From assembly GCA_038257245.1 (NCBI GenBank), contig JBBSJL010000007.1:1-37262 (forward strand): DNA of 37,262 nt, written 5' to 3'. The position numbers and the translations under genes are program-made. Under the pieces are notes generated by a model. The model made no database searches and was not told the DNA's origin. It saw nothing but the letters and a program-made list of their open reading frames with translations. Below, piece after piece: positions 5,449-13,528 of the stretch (position 1 is its first letter; each line of letters begins with the position of its first letter). The stretch comes from JAGQNP01 sp038257245. GTDB lineage: Bacteria > Patescibacteriota > Saccharimonadia > Saccharimonadales > JACQNP01.

Positions 5449-6087
5449 TTAGGCTTTAACTTGCTTGAAAAGTAGATAGCCGATAATCCAGAACTCGCCT
5501 ACGGTAGCTGCAAGTGGTAATGCTTCAGTTAATGCGGTTTGGTCGGGCAGAAGAATCGCCGTGAACGTGGACAAGATATAACCTATTCCACCCGCTATAA
5601 GAAACCATACAAGTGGACGAGGCATTTTCGTTATCTTAGCCATATATGCCATAGGTAGAAGCCAAAGACCGAAGAACAGACTCGTAACAACCCAAATATT
5701 ATCATGCAAACTAAATAGCATGTAAACAGTATCTGCTTGTCCGCCACTAGTTGCGACTTTTAGGGCAGACAACCACATCGCTGAAGCAATAAGTATTGCC
5801 ACCGCATTAACCATGCCAAAGACTGCAATCAAACCAGCCCCAAAACTGTCTTTATTACGGAATAACTTATAAAACCACACAGCAACTAATGCTTGAAATC
5901 CTACTAATGCAACTTCAGCAGCGATGCCTAACCGTGCTAATCCTTCATCCGCTACTAGATTTGCAGCTGTGGCAACTGCATCACCATCAATCAATAATTT
6001 ATCTCTTGCAAACAGGAATGCAAACACTCCACCTAGAACTAAACCAAAATACAAAAGTCCTGTGGTTCGAGCGACTGTTAGTTTCAT
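5449..6087 (-). CDS. DUF4386-family membrane protein
   Basis: 212 aa, hydrophobic throughout with about six or seven predicted spans. The DUF4386 pattern is visible: an ARTTGLLYFGLVLGGVFA first helix, an extracellular DGDAVATAANLVADEGLARLG segment, a central SLHDNIWVVTSLFFGLWLLPMAY and a late LVWFLIAGGIGYILSTF. The family's function is unknown. The start has GGAGG 10 nt upstream. It is a single gene with no obvious partner, separated from repeat copy 2 by 120 nt in which I see nothing. Confidence 0.8.
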   Translation of the reverse strand: MKLTVARTTGLLYFGLVLGGVFAFLFARDKLLIDGDAVATAANLVADEGLARLGIAAEVALVGFQALVAVWFYKLFRNKDSFGAGLIAVFGMVNAVAILIASAMWLSALKVATSGGQADTVYMLFSLHDNIWVVTSLFFGLWLLPMAYMAKITKMPRPLVWFLIAGGIGYILSTFTAILLPDQTALTEALPLAATVGEFWIIGYLLFKQVKA

Positions 6088-6171
6088 AAAGTTCGTTCCT
6101 CCATAACCACAATTGTAGCATTTTTTTACTAATTTGAATTATCAAATGGTTTCAATTCTATTCTGGGCATA

Positions 6172-6210
6172 CAAAAAGACAGAACCAAATTAACAGTTCT
6201 AACTTTGTCT
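6172..6210 (-). terminator. Possible terminator after tRNA-Asn
   Basis: Minus strand: AGACA...TGTCT encloses AGAAC...GTTCT with an internal loop, followed by TTTTTG. It begins 10 nt after the CCA end of tRNA-Asn. Confidence 0.5.
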
Positions 6211-6219
6211 AGTACGGCT

Positions 6220-6294
6220 TGGCTCCCGGGGTCGGACTCGAACCGACAACCTCGAAGTTAACAGCTTCTTGCTCCACCATTGAGCTACCCGGGA
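6220..6294 (-). tRNA. tRNA-Asn (GTT)
   Basis: 75 nt including an encoded CCA. The acceptor strands TCCCGGG and CCCGGGA pair fully. The D-arm is GCTCAATGGTGGAGC. The anticodon loop CTGTTAA gives GTT after U33. The T-arm GTCGG-TTCGAGT-CCGAC is perfect, followed by G73 and CCA. The top pair of the anticodon stem is an A-G mismatch. A partial 5' copy lies immediately upstream. Confidence 0.95.
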
Positions 6295-6315
6295 TTACTT
6301 CCCTAATGTAGCTAA

Positions 6316-6360
6316 AGTTGTCGCAGATTGCTCCACGCCTACTTAAATAGCTACCCGGGA
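6316..6360 (-). pseudogene. 5'-half duplicate of tRNA-Asn
   Basis: On the minus strand, TCCCGGGTAGCT (6360-6349) repeats the first 12 nt of tRNA-Asn and is followed by a D-arm-like GGCGTGGAGCAATCTG. No T-arm or 3' acceptor follows before the intact tRNA starts at 6294. It is a tRNA fragment directly in front of the working gene and may be part of the same precursor transcript. Confidence 0.55.
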
Positions 6361-6469
6361 ATATGATTAAAGGTACTTATCCTGCAACTAGGCGGATACG
6401 AGAGGAAATTATATCGAAAACACACAACTATAACAAGGTGCTTACCAATAACGGGAAAATATATCAAAC

Positions 6470-6498
6470 TTGAAACAAGAACTAACATATGCTATAAT
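6470..6498 (+). promoter_or_regulatory. Consensus promoter of the hydrolase gene
   Basis: TTGAAA (6470-6475), a 17-nt spacer and TATAAT (6493-6498). The start codon at 6509 is 10 nt after the -10 box, so the leader should be about 4 nt. The promoter excludes the longer reading frame that begins at the TTG of the -35 box. Confidence 0.8.
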
Positions 6499-6508
6499 AT
6501 GTCTAATT

Positions 6509-7537
6509 ATGAGTAAGACAGAGCTGTTTATTCCGCATCAAGAGTTTGAAGTTGGGCGTATGTCAGATGCTGATATGGCGAAACATGAAGAATTTGCTGG
6601 AATTACCCTTGATCAGTTCATTGATGATATGCCTAACCCGAGAACTGTTATCACTATTCGAAATACAAATTCTTTTGATCTACGGGCTGTAGATTTGAGA
6701 GCAAGTGATGAAGGTTCTAGTAACAAAGCAGTCGTTTTGCCGCTTCCCTGGGGTAATGGCTACTCGCCATCGATGTATATTAGAGCGAGAGCCGTACAAG
6801 CATTTTTACCTGAGGCTACAAGGCTTGTTATGTTCCCAAATAATGTTAGGGGTGAGGAGTACTATTCTTTTGACGACCATAAGCAGAGTGATGGCGTAGA
6901 ATTGCTGGGACATCATATATTGACAGCTTGTAGGGTTATGGGAATAGAAGAGGTTGCTATTGCTGGTTATTCACAAGGGGCTAGCGTTGGTGCCAGCATA
7001 ATGAAGGAGGCAGATAGATACGGAGTAGATGTTAAAACGGCTTTTCTTGGTGACCCACCAGACACAGTTGATCGTACCCCGAAAGAACTTAAAAAAGCGT
7101 TCATGGGCAGCGGCTTAGGTAAACTAAACCAAGCCATTAACGAATCAGGGATCTCTGCACTTAGCCAGGCGCAATTATCACGTGGGGGACTTGATACACC
7201 TAGGCAATTACTGCGGTTTGCTGGTGTTGGTCTAAACTCACGAATTCCAGAAAACAGGAGACTACACGAATCTATGGCAAACGACCGATTTGTTGGAAAT
7301 ATAGTTGAAGCTTTAGACGGTAGCTTTGGTGATGAGCCTGAAAAAGCCTTGGTGGTTGCACGTATGGCTCTGAGTAAGGTTTGTACCGTTGACCTTAAAA
7401 CCACGATGATTGATGCAGGGTTAGTATCTAGATTGCAGTCTGTTGATTACTATGGGCATGAAGGTGGAGATAATGTCGTTGATTTCGCTCTAAGATTTAG
7501 AGATGCTGTTGCAGATTCTAAGCTGTACACAGCGTAG
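6509..7537 (+). CDS. Alpha/beta-hydrolase-fold protein
   Basis: 342 aa from the ATG at 6509. The nucleophile elbow GYSQG (153-157, Ser155) follows a VAIA strand and is preceded by a VVLPLPWGNGYSPSM segment typical of the oxyanion-hole strand. H317 in YYGHEGGDN is a plausible catalytic His, and an Asp around 182 (LGDPPD) is possible. There is no signal peptide, so it is cytoplasmic. Fold and nucleophile are clear; the substrate (lipid, ester or peptide) is not. It is a single gene with a consensus promoter and no ribosome site. Confidence 0.72.
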   Translation: MSKTELFIPHQEFEVGRMSDADMAKHEEFAGITLDQFIDDMPNPRTVITIRNTNSFDLRAVDLRASDEGSSNKAVVLPLPWGNGYSPSMYIRARAVQAFLPEATRLVMFPNNVRGEEYYSFDDHKQSDGVELLGHHILTACRVMGIEEVAIAGYSQGASVGASIMKEADRYGVDVKTAFLGDPPDTVDRTPKELKKAFMGSGLGKLNQAINESGISALSQAQLSRGGLDTPRQLLRFAGVGLNSRIPENRRLHESMANDRFVGNIVEALDGSFGDEPEKALVVARMALSKVCTVDLKTTMIDAGLVSRLQSVDYYGHEGGDNVVDFALRFRDAVADSKLYTA

Positions 7538-7629
7538 TTGTACCTGTTGATGTAGACTTATCGTAATAATTCCAAATAGACACGAGGTCTGACATTACTC
7601 ATATTCATTTGGTTTAATCAGTTAGGCTT

Positions 7630-7656
7630 ATGTTTTAATTGTAAAACATTTATAGT
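7630..7656 (+). promoter_or_regulatory. Promoter with palindrome upstream of the DUF4352 gene
   Basis: A perfect inverted repeat ATGTTTTA-ATTG-TAAAACAT (7630-7649) sits directly before TATAGT (7651-7656) and covers the -35 position. This gene, unlike many here, has a roughly 24-nt leader with a GGAG site. The palindrome is a candidate operator. Confidence 0.5.
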
Positions 7657-7686
7657 ATAGTCAACTTATAAATATACGGAGACAAA

Positions 7687-8568
7687 ATGGAATCACAAAA
7701 CGAACAAGAACAAAGCCTATCAACAAGTAATGGTGCCCAAAATAGCGAGCCAGTAGGTCCACAAATAGTCCAACCGACTATTCCGCAACAGCCTCCAGTT
7801 GCACCTGTTCAGACTGACGTTGTCCCGCCAGCTGCAATAACACCCACTCAAAATGGTAGCGTCCAAGCTGTCCCGACTAATTCTCCGGTCTTTCAGGCTC
7901 AACAACAACCAGGGCAAGTTAATGCTCAAAATCTCGGTAGTATGCCGGCAAAAAATAACAAGAGACTACTCATAATATTGGGGGTAGTAGCTGCTGTTAT
8001 AATCCTGGCGACGACAGTATACCTAGTCACCAAAAGTAGTAAGAAGACGGATCTATCTAATAGCTACTCAGCCTCGGGTAGCTCGGATATAACTACTCTT
8101 CCAGATGAAGAGATTGAGAGTACACCACAAAAACAAACCGAAATAGCTGTGAATAAATCAGTCGAAGCAGATTTGGGAGTAAAGGTGAACTTAAGTAAGG
8201 TAGTTCGTAATTTCCCACAAAGTTATTCTAAAGCAGGAAAAGAAATAGTCTTGGCCGAAGTCGAGTTCGAAAGCAATGATAAGTATAGTATTGTAGTCAG
8301 TAAATCTGCCTTCATGATTGTTGCGGATGGTATAGAGAATAGGATTACTTATACAATAGATGACGAAGATATAAGTGCTGCAGGATTCGTACCAATGCAG
8401 ACTGATTCCGCGAAAAAAGGTAGTCCGGTTAAGGGCTACATACCATTCGAGATTTCAGCCGGATCTAAGCAGTTAATTTTTCGTTACCATAGAGCAGAGA
8501 CTAAAATTATTTTGGGTAACGGCGAGATTTTACCGGCAAGAGACTTTGACATAGTTATTTCTGAGTAG
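7687..8568 (+). CDS. Membrane-anchored surface protein with a DUF4352-like domain
   Basis: 293 aa. Residues 1-90 are a disordered, cytoplasmic, Gln/Pro/Asn-rich tail. One transmembrane span lies at about 93-115. After a Ser-rich linker, residues 150-293 form a beta-rich extracellular domain of the DUF4352 type: an EADLGVKVNLSKVV opening, a VLAEVEFESN core strand, then KGSPVKGYIPFEISAGSKQLIFRY, the family's characteristic GxVxGyvxFevP-like strand pair. Such domains are found on Gram-positive and CPR lipoproteins and surface proteins; the ligand is unknown. The start is supported by GGAG 7 nt upstream. Confidence 0.75.
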   Translation: MESQNEQEQSLSTSNGAQNSEPVGPQIVQPTIPQQPPVAPVQTDVVPPAAITPTQNGSVQAVPTNSPVFQAQQQPGQVNAQNLGSMPAKNNKRLLIILGVVAAVIILATTVYLVTKSSKKTDLSNSYSASGSSDITTLPDEEIESTPQKQTEIAVNKSVEADLGVKVNLSKVVRNFPQSYSKAGKEIVLAEVEFESNDKYSIVVSKSAFMIVADGIENRITYTIDDEDISAAGFVPMQTDSAKKGSPVKGYIPFEISAGSKQLIFRYHRAETKIILGNGEILPARDFDIVISE

Positions 8569-8585
8569 CTTTTCATAAAATTTGT

Positions 8586-9047
8586 TTATCTATTGTCTTT
8601 CAGTTCTTTCAGTACAGTACGTTCGGAGTCATGTTTCTTCATTGATTCGCGTTTGTCGTAGTTCTTTTTGCCCTTACCTGCAGAAATCTTTACTTTTATG
8701 TATCTGCCTCTTATCAATAGCTCGATCGGGACTATAGTTAAACCTTGATTCTTTGAAGCTAGGAGTTGTTGAATTTCCTTATCGTGAAGGAGAAGTTTTC
8801 TTGCTCTAGTTTGCTCTTCTTCAGGAATGTTTATAGAGTTGTCGCCATTAATTGTGGCATTAATAAGATACGGTTCGTTATTCTTGAACGTTATATATGC
8901 GCCACGCAAGTGACCATGACTCCGGCGAAGTGATTTGGTTTCTGCTCCAGTAAGAACAAGACCTGCAATGTATTCTTTCTGCAAGTCGTAATCAAACCGT
9001 GCACGACGGTTAGAAATTTTACCAGTTGGACCACGTTTTTTAGCCAT
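8586..9047 (-). CDS. smpB: SsrA-binding protein SmpB
   Basis: 153 aa, normal length. The conserved SmpB blocks are all present: NRRARFDYDL and IAGLVLTGAETKSLRR at the N-terminus, LRGAYITFKNNEPYLINA, the RARKLLLHDKEIQQLL helix and KGKKNYDKRESMKK with the basic C-terminal tail. SmpB delivers tmRNA to stalled ribosomes. The usual HI/HxPY stretch is replaced by DNSINIPEE, a modest deviation. A complete ssrA gene was not found in this window, although tRNA-like ends T1 and T2 occur 4.5-7 kb away. It converges on the DUF4352 gene with a 17-nt gap. Confidence 0.95.
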   Translation of the reverse strand: MAKKRGPTGKISNRRARFDYDLQKEYIAGLVLTGAETKSLRRSHGHLRGAYITFKNNEPYLINATINGDNSINIPEEEQTRARKLLLHDKEIQQLLASKNQGLTIVPIELLIRGRYIKVKISAGKGKKNYDKRESMKKHDSERTVLKELKDNR

Positions 9048-9104
9048 AACCTTATAAGTATCTCTTAATTTGCAAATAATTACAATTGATTATATAAAGT
9101 TAAA

Positions 9105-9749
9105 TTACTTGCGTAGTATTGAAATCGAATGATCCCACGTGTCGCGTGCTACACCGTATTCTATCCATAACAAGCATAAGGGTTCTAAAATCCGACTTTT
9201 TTCGATTTCGCCGATATCAACAATGTCTTCCCATCCAAGCTCTTGAAGCAACTCACCGGTATGTTTTTTAGCTGATTCGTTGTTACCACACATAAACATT
9301 GTGGGTGTACCATCTTTGTATTTAGGTTTAACCATGTGCGTGTTATTGACGATATTTAACGTTTTTACTACGTGACTATCGGGAAGGCTTTGCTGTACAA
9401 GTTCGCCACCACTGATTTCGTGTCCGACAGTAAGAGTCGGAGGCTCATCATCATTAAATTGCAGAGGATTTGTTACATCAATTACAATTTTCCCGGCGGA
9501 TTCTGGCCTGATTTGTGCAAGTACATTTTCGGCAGCGTGCCAAGCGATTGCGAGTATGACAGTATCACCAAAATCTGCTGCTTCGGTTGTCGTCCCGGTT
9601 GTCCCGTCTTTGCCTGTTTGTTTCTTCCAAGCATTAAGCTCCTTCTTGTCTGGATATCGGGTTCCAAGCATTACGGAATGCCCTTGTTCGACAAGCCCAA
9701 TTCCTAGACTTCTTGCAACATCACCCGATCCTACAATACCTATTTTCAT
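9105..9749 (-). CDS. NAD(P)-binding oxidoreductase, F420-dependent NADP reductase-like
   Basis: 214 aa. The N-terminal Rossmann motif MKIGIVGSGDVARSLG is followed by MLGTRYPDKKEL, where the R is a typical NADP 2'-phosphate contact. Then come VILAIAWHAAENVL, KIVIDVTNP and a HVVKTLNIVNN segment, all characteristic of the NPD family (coenzyme-F420-dependent NADP oxidoreductase and relatives). No F420 biosynthesis gene is visible here, and such homologues in CPR probably use another partner. It overlaps the upstream membrane protein gene by 4 nt (ATGA), indicating translational coupling. Confidence 0.8.
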   Translation of the reverse strand: MKIGIVGSGDVARSLGIGLVEQGHSVMLGTRYPDKKELNAWKKQTGKDGTTGTTTEAADFGDTVILAIAWHAAENVLAQIRPESAGKIVIDVTNPLQFNDDEPPTLTVGHEISGGELVQQSLPDSHVVKTLNIVNNTHMVKPKYKDGTPTMFMCGNNESAKKHTGELLQELGWEDIVDIGEIEKSRILEPLCLLWIEYGVARDTWDHSISILRK

Positions 9750-10915
9750 TTTTTGGCAGCTCCTTTCCCAGGTATTTTACGATATTTTTTGTTTCGTGTC
9801 TTTTTGGGTTTTCTTCTCGTGCTCTCTTCGCTTGACTGTAATGGAATATTGACTGGTTTGTACTTCTTATTGGTAGAGGGTCTTTTGGTATGGCTACTAA
9901 CCATACCGGAACTTTTCTTAACGTCAGAATATCTAGAAGTTGGACGCGTCAACCGTTCAGCTAATAGGATGACTAACCCAACTACAATAACTTGCAAGGA
10001 AACGTTCAATAGGAGGCCGTAGAAATTATTCGTAATGTTATTCACTAGAGTGTTAGATAGCGAGTTAACACCGGTGTCGGACTGTGAAGAAAATGATAAG
10101 GATTTGGTTATTGATGGCAACACAAAACTCAAAAGTATAGGTGTGAATATTAGTGCAACACCACTACCTACAATAATTGTCCCTAGTCTCAGGAAGCCCT
10201 CGCGTCTAGAATTGCTGAATCTCACAACCAGGGCGCAGAAAGTGATAAGCATTAATCCTACAATGTAGGGAGATAGTTTTAACCACCTGTAAACGACTGG
10301 TGAGTAATCATAACGTTCATAAATATATAGACCTTGGTTATTGCGAGGAAGATCTTCTTTTGAATAAGTTGCTTTAGGGAGGATGCCTGATTCGCCAGCC
10401 AATGTGTTGCCCAGTTTAATTTGTTCGGTACCTAAATCGCTACTGGGCGGCTGACAGCCAACCGTGAATGGATCAAAAGTCTCTGGAGTAGCAAAACACA
10501 GAGGCAACACCCTGATTCTGTCAAATGTTAGGGATGAGATTTTGTCTGAAGCTTGTTGACGTTCGGAGGTAAAGTCTACATCTATTTCTGGAGTCGTCGA
10601 ACTACCGTCTAGCCATTTATATATTTCGTCGATCATTGATTCAGAGTTTGACTGCAATGACGTAGGCGTGAAACTAGACGTAATAGCCTCCTGGACTGAC
10701 TTGTCTTGCAGAGGTAGAGTGCTGTCATTATTTTGTTTTATAGTGTCATGTATTACTGCTGTGACGAGCTTGTCATAAATATTAGAATCATCGATCATGT
10801 TTTTAATGTGAGTCGGATTAGTCGCGATGAGGGCAAAACATACAATGCTAAGACCAAAAAAAATCGCAATGCGTACGGCTGAACCGGATATATATAAAAT
10901 AACTTTTTGAAACAT
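9746..10915 (-). CDS. Four-span membrane protein with a large extracellular loop, unknown
   Basis: 389 aa. One span at about 10-32, an extracellular region of roughly 180 residues, then spans near 213-231, 242-266 and 297-318, and a very basic Lys/Arg-rich C-terminal tail of about 70 residues in the cytoplasm. The ectodomain contains a Cys pair (LPLCFATPE...TVGCQPPS) that may be disulfide-linked. No family recognised; CPR conserved membrane proteins of this design are common. It lies 2 nt after the glycosidase gene and overlaps the oxidoreductase gene, so the three form one unit. A role in envelope biogenesis is inferred from the glycosidase neighbour. Confidence 0.65.
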   Translation of the reverse strand: MFQKVILYISGSAVRIAIFFGLSIVCFALIATNPTHIKNMIDDSNIYDKLVTAVIHDTIKQNNDSTLPLQDKSVQEAITSSFTPTSLQSNSESMIDEIYKWLDGSSTTPEIDVDFTSERQQASDKISSLTFDRIRVLPLCFATPETFDPFTVGCQPPSSDLGTEQIKLGNTLAGESGILPKATYSKEDLPRNNQGLYIYERYDYSPVVYRWLKLSPYIVGLMLITFCALVVRFSNSRREGFLRLGTIIVGSGVALIFTPILLSFVLPSITKSLSFSSQSDTGVNSLSNTLVNNITNNFYGLLLNVSLQVIVVGLVILLAERLTRPTSRYSDVKKSSGMVSSHTKRPSTNKKYKPVNIPLQSSEESTRRKPKKTRNKKYRKIPGKGAAKK

Positions 10916-10917
10916 AT

Positions 10918-12042
10918 TTACCTAGACAATATTTTTTGGTTTATTTCTTCGGTTTTAGCTACTTGTTCGCGGGCTACATCCCATAAACTGGAATCGTTGT
11001 GTTTGACCTTTTGCCAATACCACCACTCAGCACCCCAGAGATCAATTTTTTTCATCCCAGTTGCTCTACCGTATTCAAACCGGTGCCCCAACCTATCGGC
11101 ATCCATTGATTTGTTTTGCTCTGATAGTGGAGTTTCTTTCATCCCTAGATCGCTTGGAGTCCAGGCTTCGGCCTGAAGTTCGTGTATGAATGAATTTCTC
11201 CCCCGTGTTGCCTCTGTCCAACCAGCCCGAAACCCATAGTACCAGGCCGGAATTGGGTATTCGAAGTACCTTTTAGTTAAGGATTTATCCCAGACACGTT
11301 TGTAAATCGATATAGCCCAAGCGTCAGGTGTAGGAGCATATAAAGGTGTGCCAATAGCATTGTTGCTCATACTGACAACCAGTGTGTGATCTGTATCTAT
11401 ACTTTTAACTAGATTGTATTCGTCAACTAACCGCTGGCGTGTATGGTCGGGGCAAATTCCGAACGCCTTTAGGAAGTACTCGTTTTCCAATTGGTAACTA
11501 TCGAGCGCTGGATTATCTTTATATCTTTCAACGGTCGCACGGATATAGTCCTTAAGTTTTGGTTCCCACTGGTCTTTCGGTAATTTTTCGGCCCACGCCG
11601 GCATGTGGCATTCTGGCCAACGGGGTTGGCGCAGCCCAATTGCTAATGATACCTTTACATCTCTTTCTTCGGCCATCTTCATTTGCCAGTCTAGTTGACT
11701 AAAGTCGTACTTTCCTTCGACAGCTTCACCCTCACTCCAATAACTCACTAAACGAACATTTTTAAACTTAAGGTCATCAAGTAGGGCTTGAAGTGTCTCT
11801 TTTGGATCCAAGTCAAAATATCGAGCGTATTTTGGTATAAAAGTCACTCCCATCTGTATTGGTTCGCTGCGATGTTTGTACATGTACCATTGACTCATTC
11901 CGTACATGAATATAACGGCCGTGCCAAAAACAATAACAATCCACCAGATTACTCTGTGGAGAATACTGGCCCTAACCCACCCCTTGCCCTTTTTATATAT
12001 ATCAATGAATGGGTTTTTTAATTGTGATACTTTATGTTTCAT
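10918..12042 (-). CDS. Membrane-anchored glycoside hydrolase (clan GH-A, TIM barrel)
   Basis: 374 aa. A basic cytoplasmic N-terminus and a signal-anchor span at about 29-48 place the catalytic domain outside. The domain begins with QMGVTFIPKYARYFDLDP and has the clan GH-A landmarks: DWQMKMAEERDVKVSLAIGLRQPRWPE, the acid/base in YQLENEYF (N187-E188) at the end of strand 4 and ELQAEAW (E288/E292) at the strand-7 nucleophile position. It ends with LWGAEWWYWQK at strand 8. The substrate cannot be read from sequence. It is divergent from a GT2 glycosyltransferase across only 24 bp, so a role in surface-glycan turnover is reasonable. Confidence 0.75.
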   Translation of the reverse strand: MKHKVSQLKNPFIDIYKKGKGWVRASILHRVIWWIVIVFGTAVIFMYGMSQWYMYKHRSEPIQMGVTFIPKYARYFDLDPKETLQALLDDLKFKNVRLVSYWSEGEAVEGKYDFSQLDWQMKMAEERDVKVSLAIGLRQPRWPECHMPAWAEKLPKDQWEPKLKDYIRATVERYKDNPALDSYQLENEYFLKAFGICPDHTRQRLVDEYNLVKSIDTDHTLVVSMSNNAIGTPLYAPTPDAWAISIYKRVWDKSLTKRYFEYPIPAWYYGFRAGWTEATRGRNSFIHELQAEAWTPSDLGMKETPLSEQNKSMDADRLGHRFEYGRATGMKKIDLWGAEWWYWQKVKHNDSSLWDVAREQVAKTEEINQKILSR

Positions 12043-12066
12043 CTGGTATAGTCATTATATATAATC
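12043..12066. promoter_or_regulatory. 24-bp bidirectional promoter with palindromic -10 core
   Basis: The whole gap between the two divergent start codons. It contains the perfect palindrome ATTATATATAAT (12054-12065) and TATAGT (12047-12052). For the minus-strand gene TATAAT is 11 nt from the ATG. For the plus-strand gene TATAGT or CATTAT could serve. All -35 contacts must lie inside coding sequence. Neither gene has a Shine-Dalgarno. Confidence 0.5.
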
Positions 12067-12915
12067 ATGCCAAAAGCATTAACACTATCAATAGTTATAC
12101 CAGTTTATAACGAACATGACCACTTGAAATTATGCCTAGAAAGCATAGCTAATCAATCGGTGATGCCAGATGAAGTCATAGTTGTTGATAATAACTCCTC
12201 TGACAATTCAGTCAAAATTGCCAAAAAATTTCCCTTCGTTAAAGTCGTCTATGAGAAACAGCAAGGAGTTACTTACTCCAGAGATACTGGGTTTAATACC
12301 GCACAGTCATCAATAATTGGCAGGATTGACTCTGATACCAGACTAGAACCAGATTGGGTTAAGATAGTATTGGATATATTTGCTGCCGAACTGGAAACCG
12401 CTGCAATAACCGGTCCAGTGGCCTACTATGATATGCCAATGATCGGTTTTGGTAAGAAGATTGATAATTCCGCTCGGACATTAGTTAACACTGTTCAGAC
12501 TACTGACTTTTTGTTCGGGTCGAATATGGCAATTAGAAACTCTGCCTGGAAAGAAGTTCGGGAAAGAGTTTGCAATATGTCGACGATACACGAAGATTTA
12601 GATCTAGCGATCCACTTGAACAAAGCAAAATTACCAATAGCATATAAAAAACAACTACTAGCTGCCACGTCGTCTAGACGCTTGGATGATGACCCAAAAA
12701 GATACAGGAACTATTTAAGAATGAATATTGAAACCTACAGAGTTCACGGAATTGAAACAGTTACGCCCCGTATGGCTACTTCTATTTACTGGTTAGCTTA
12801 TATGACTTTAAAACCGTTGAGATATACCTATGATGAGGAAACAGGTAGGTTGAGCCTGAAACACGTAATCAACAAACGTAAGGCTCGCGTTAATCCCAAT
12901 ACCGGCAAATACTAG
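12067..12915 (+). CDS. Family 2 glycosyltransferase
   Basis: 282 aa. A GT-A fold is clear: LSIVIPVYNEHDHLKLCLESI at the N-terminus, PDEVIVVDNNSSDNS, the metal-binding D88-S-D90 in GRIDSDTRLEPDW, and an acceptor-side HEDLDL acidic motif. These are features of inverting GT2 enzymes using nucleotide-sugars. No strong membrane span is seen, so it is cytoplasmic or peripheral. Its stop overlaps the end of the convergent thermonuclease gene by 4 nt. Placed opposite a glycosidase, it may build a cell-surface glycan. Confidence 0.85.
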   Translation: MPKALTLSIVIPVYNEHDHLKLCLESIANQSVMPDEVIVVDNNSSDNSVKIAKKFPFVKVVYEKQQGVTYSRDTGFNTAQSSIIGRIDSDTRLEPDWVKIVLDIFAAELETAAITGPVAYYDMPMIGFGKKIDNSARTLVNTVQTTDFLFGSNMAIRNSAWKEVRERVCNMSTIHEDLDLAIHLNKAKLPIAYKKQLLAATSSRRLDDDPKRYRNYLRMNIETYRVHGIETVTPRMATSIYWLAYMTLKPLRYTYDEETGRLSLKHVINKRKARVNPNTGKY

Positions 12916-13472
12916 TCCTCGTCGTTTGTCTGTAATTGACCCGAATCAAGCTGGTTAACTTGGCAATTTCCCCACAACCCTAGATTATTTGTTCTAGCAT
13001 TGTCTTGGTGTCGTTCGAACAGACCCGATTTAGTGAAAGGAAAACCTAGGTTAGCAAAACCGTAACCTTGTTTCACTAGTTCTTCATTAACTAGAACGTC
13101 GTCAACATAAATGTACCTCAGTAACCTGTTATACCTGTCCCTATTTGTGCCAAGGGGGTCGGCTTCTAGGCGAACATATTTACTATCAAGAAGTGTTGAA
13201 GTAAATTCACTAGCAGCTTCACCGTAACATTGAACTGATTTTCTGGGATCATGCGTTTCGGGTGTATCAACTCCAATGAATCGTATTGTTTCAGTTTTGC
13301 CATTCATTACCACCTTGATTGTGTCGCCATCATCTACTTTGGTTACATAGTAAGTATCAACAGGACTGGGGATTATACTAAACAACAGAACTGACAAGAC
13401 AAATAACAAAATATATACTTTATTTTTTAATCGTATCTTTGGTGTTTTAAGCTTGATTGATAAATTTGACAT
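12912..13472 (-). CDS. Membrane-anchored thermonuclease-like (SNase) protein
   Basis: 186 aa from the ATG at 13472; an upstream in-frame TTG at 13535 overlaps the preceding stop codon and is less likely. A basic N-terminus and a span at about 19-36 export or anchor the enzyme. The staphylococcal nuclease domain follows: YYVTKVDDGDTIKV with metal-binding Asp residues, ETIRFIGVDTPE (R64, E72), and DRYNRLLRYIYV containing the second catalytic Arg (R116). It ends in LGLWGNC. It probably hydrolyses DNA or RNA outside the cell, giving nucleotides to an organism expected to scavenge. Confidence 0.85.
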   Translation of the reverse strand: MSNLSIKLKTPKIRLKNKVYILLFVLSVLLFSIIPSPVDTYYVTKVDDGDTIKVVMNGKTETIRFIGVDTPETHDPRKSVQCYGEAASEFTSTLLDSKYVRLEADPLGTNRDRYNRLLRYIYVDDVLVNEELVKQGYGFANLGFPFTKSGLFERHQDNARTNNLGLWGNCQVNQLDSGQLQTNDED

Positions 13473-13528
13473 TGTAGTTCTAGTCAATCGTAGAAAATGA
13501 TAGAGAGATTCTGTCGACAGAGCCAGTG

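Noticed and set aside
6470..6508. N-terminal extension of the hydrolase from TTG at 6470
   Set aside because: It would start inside the -35 box and run across the -10 box of a consensus promoter.
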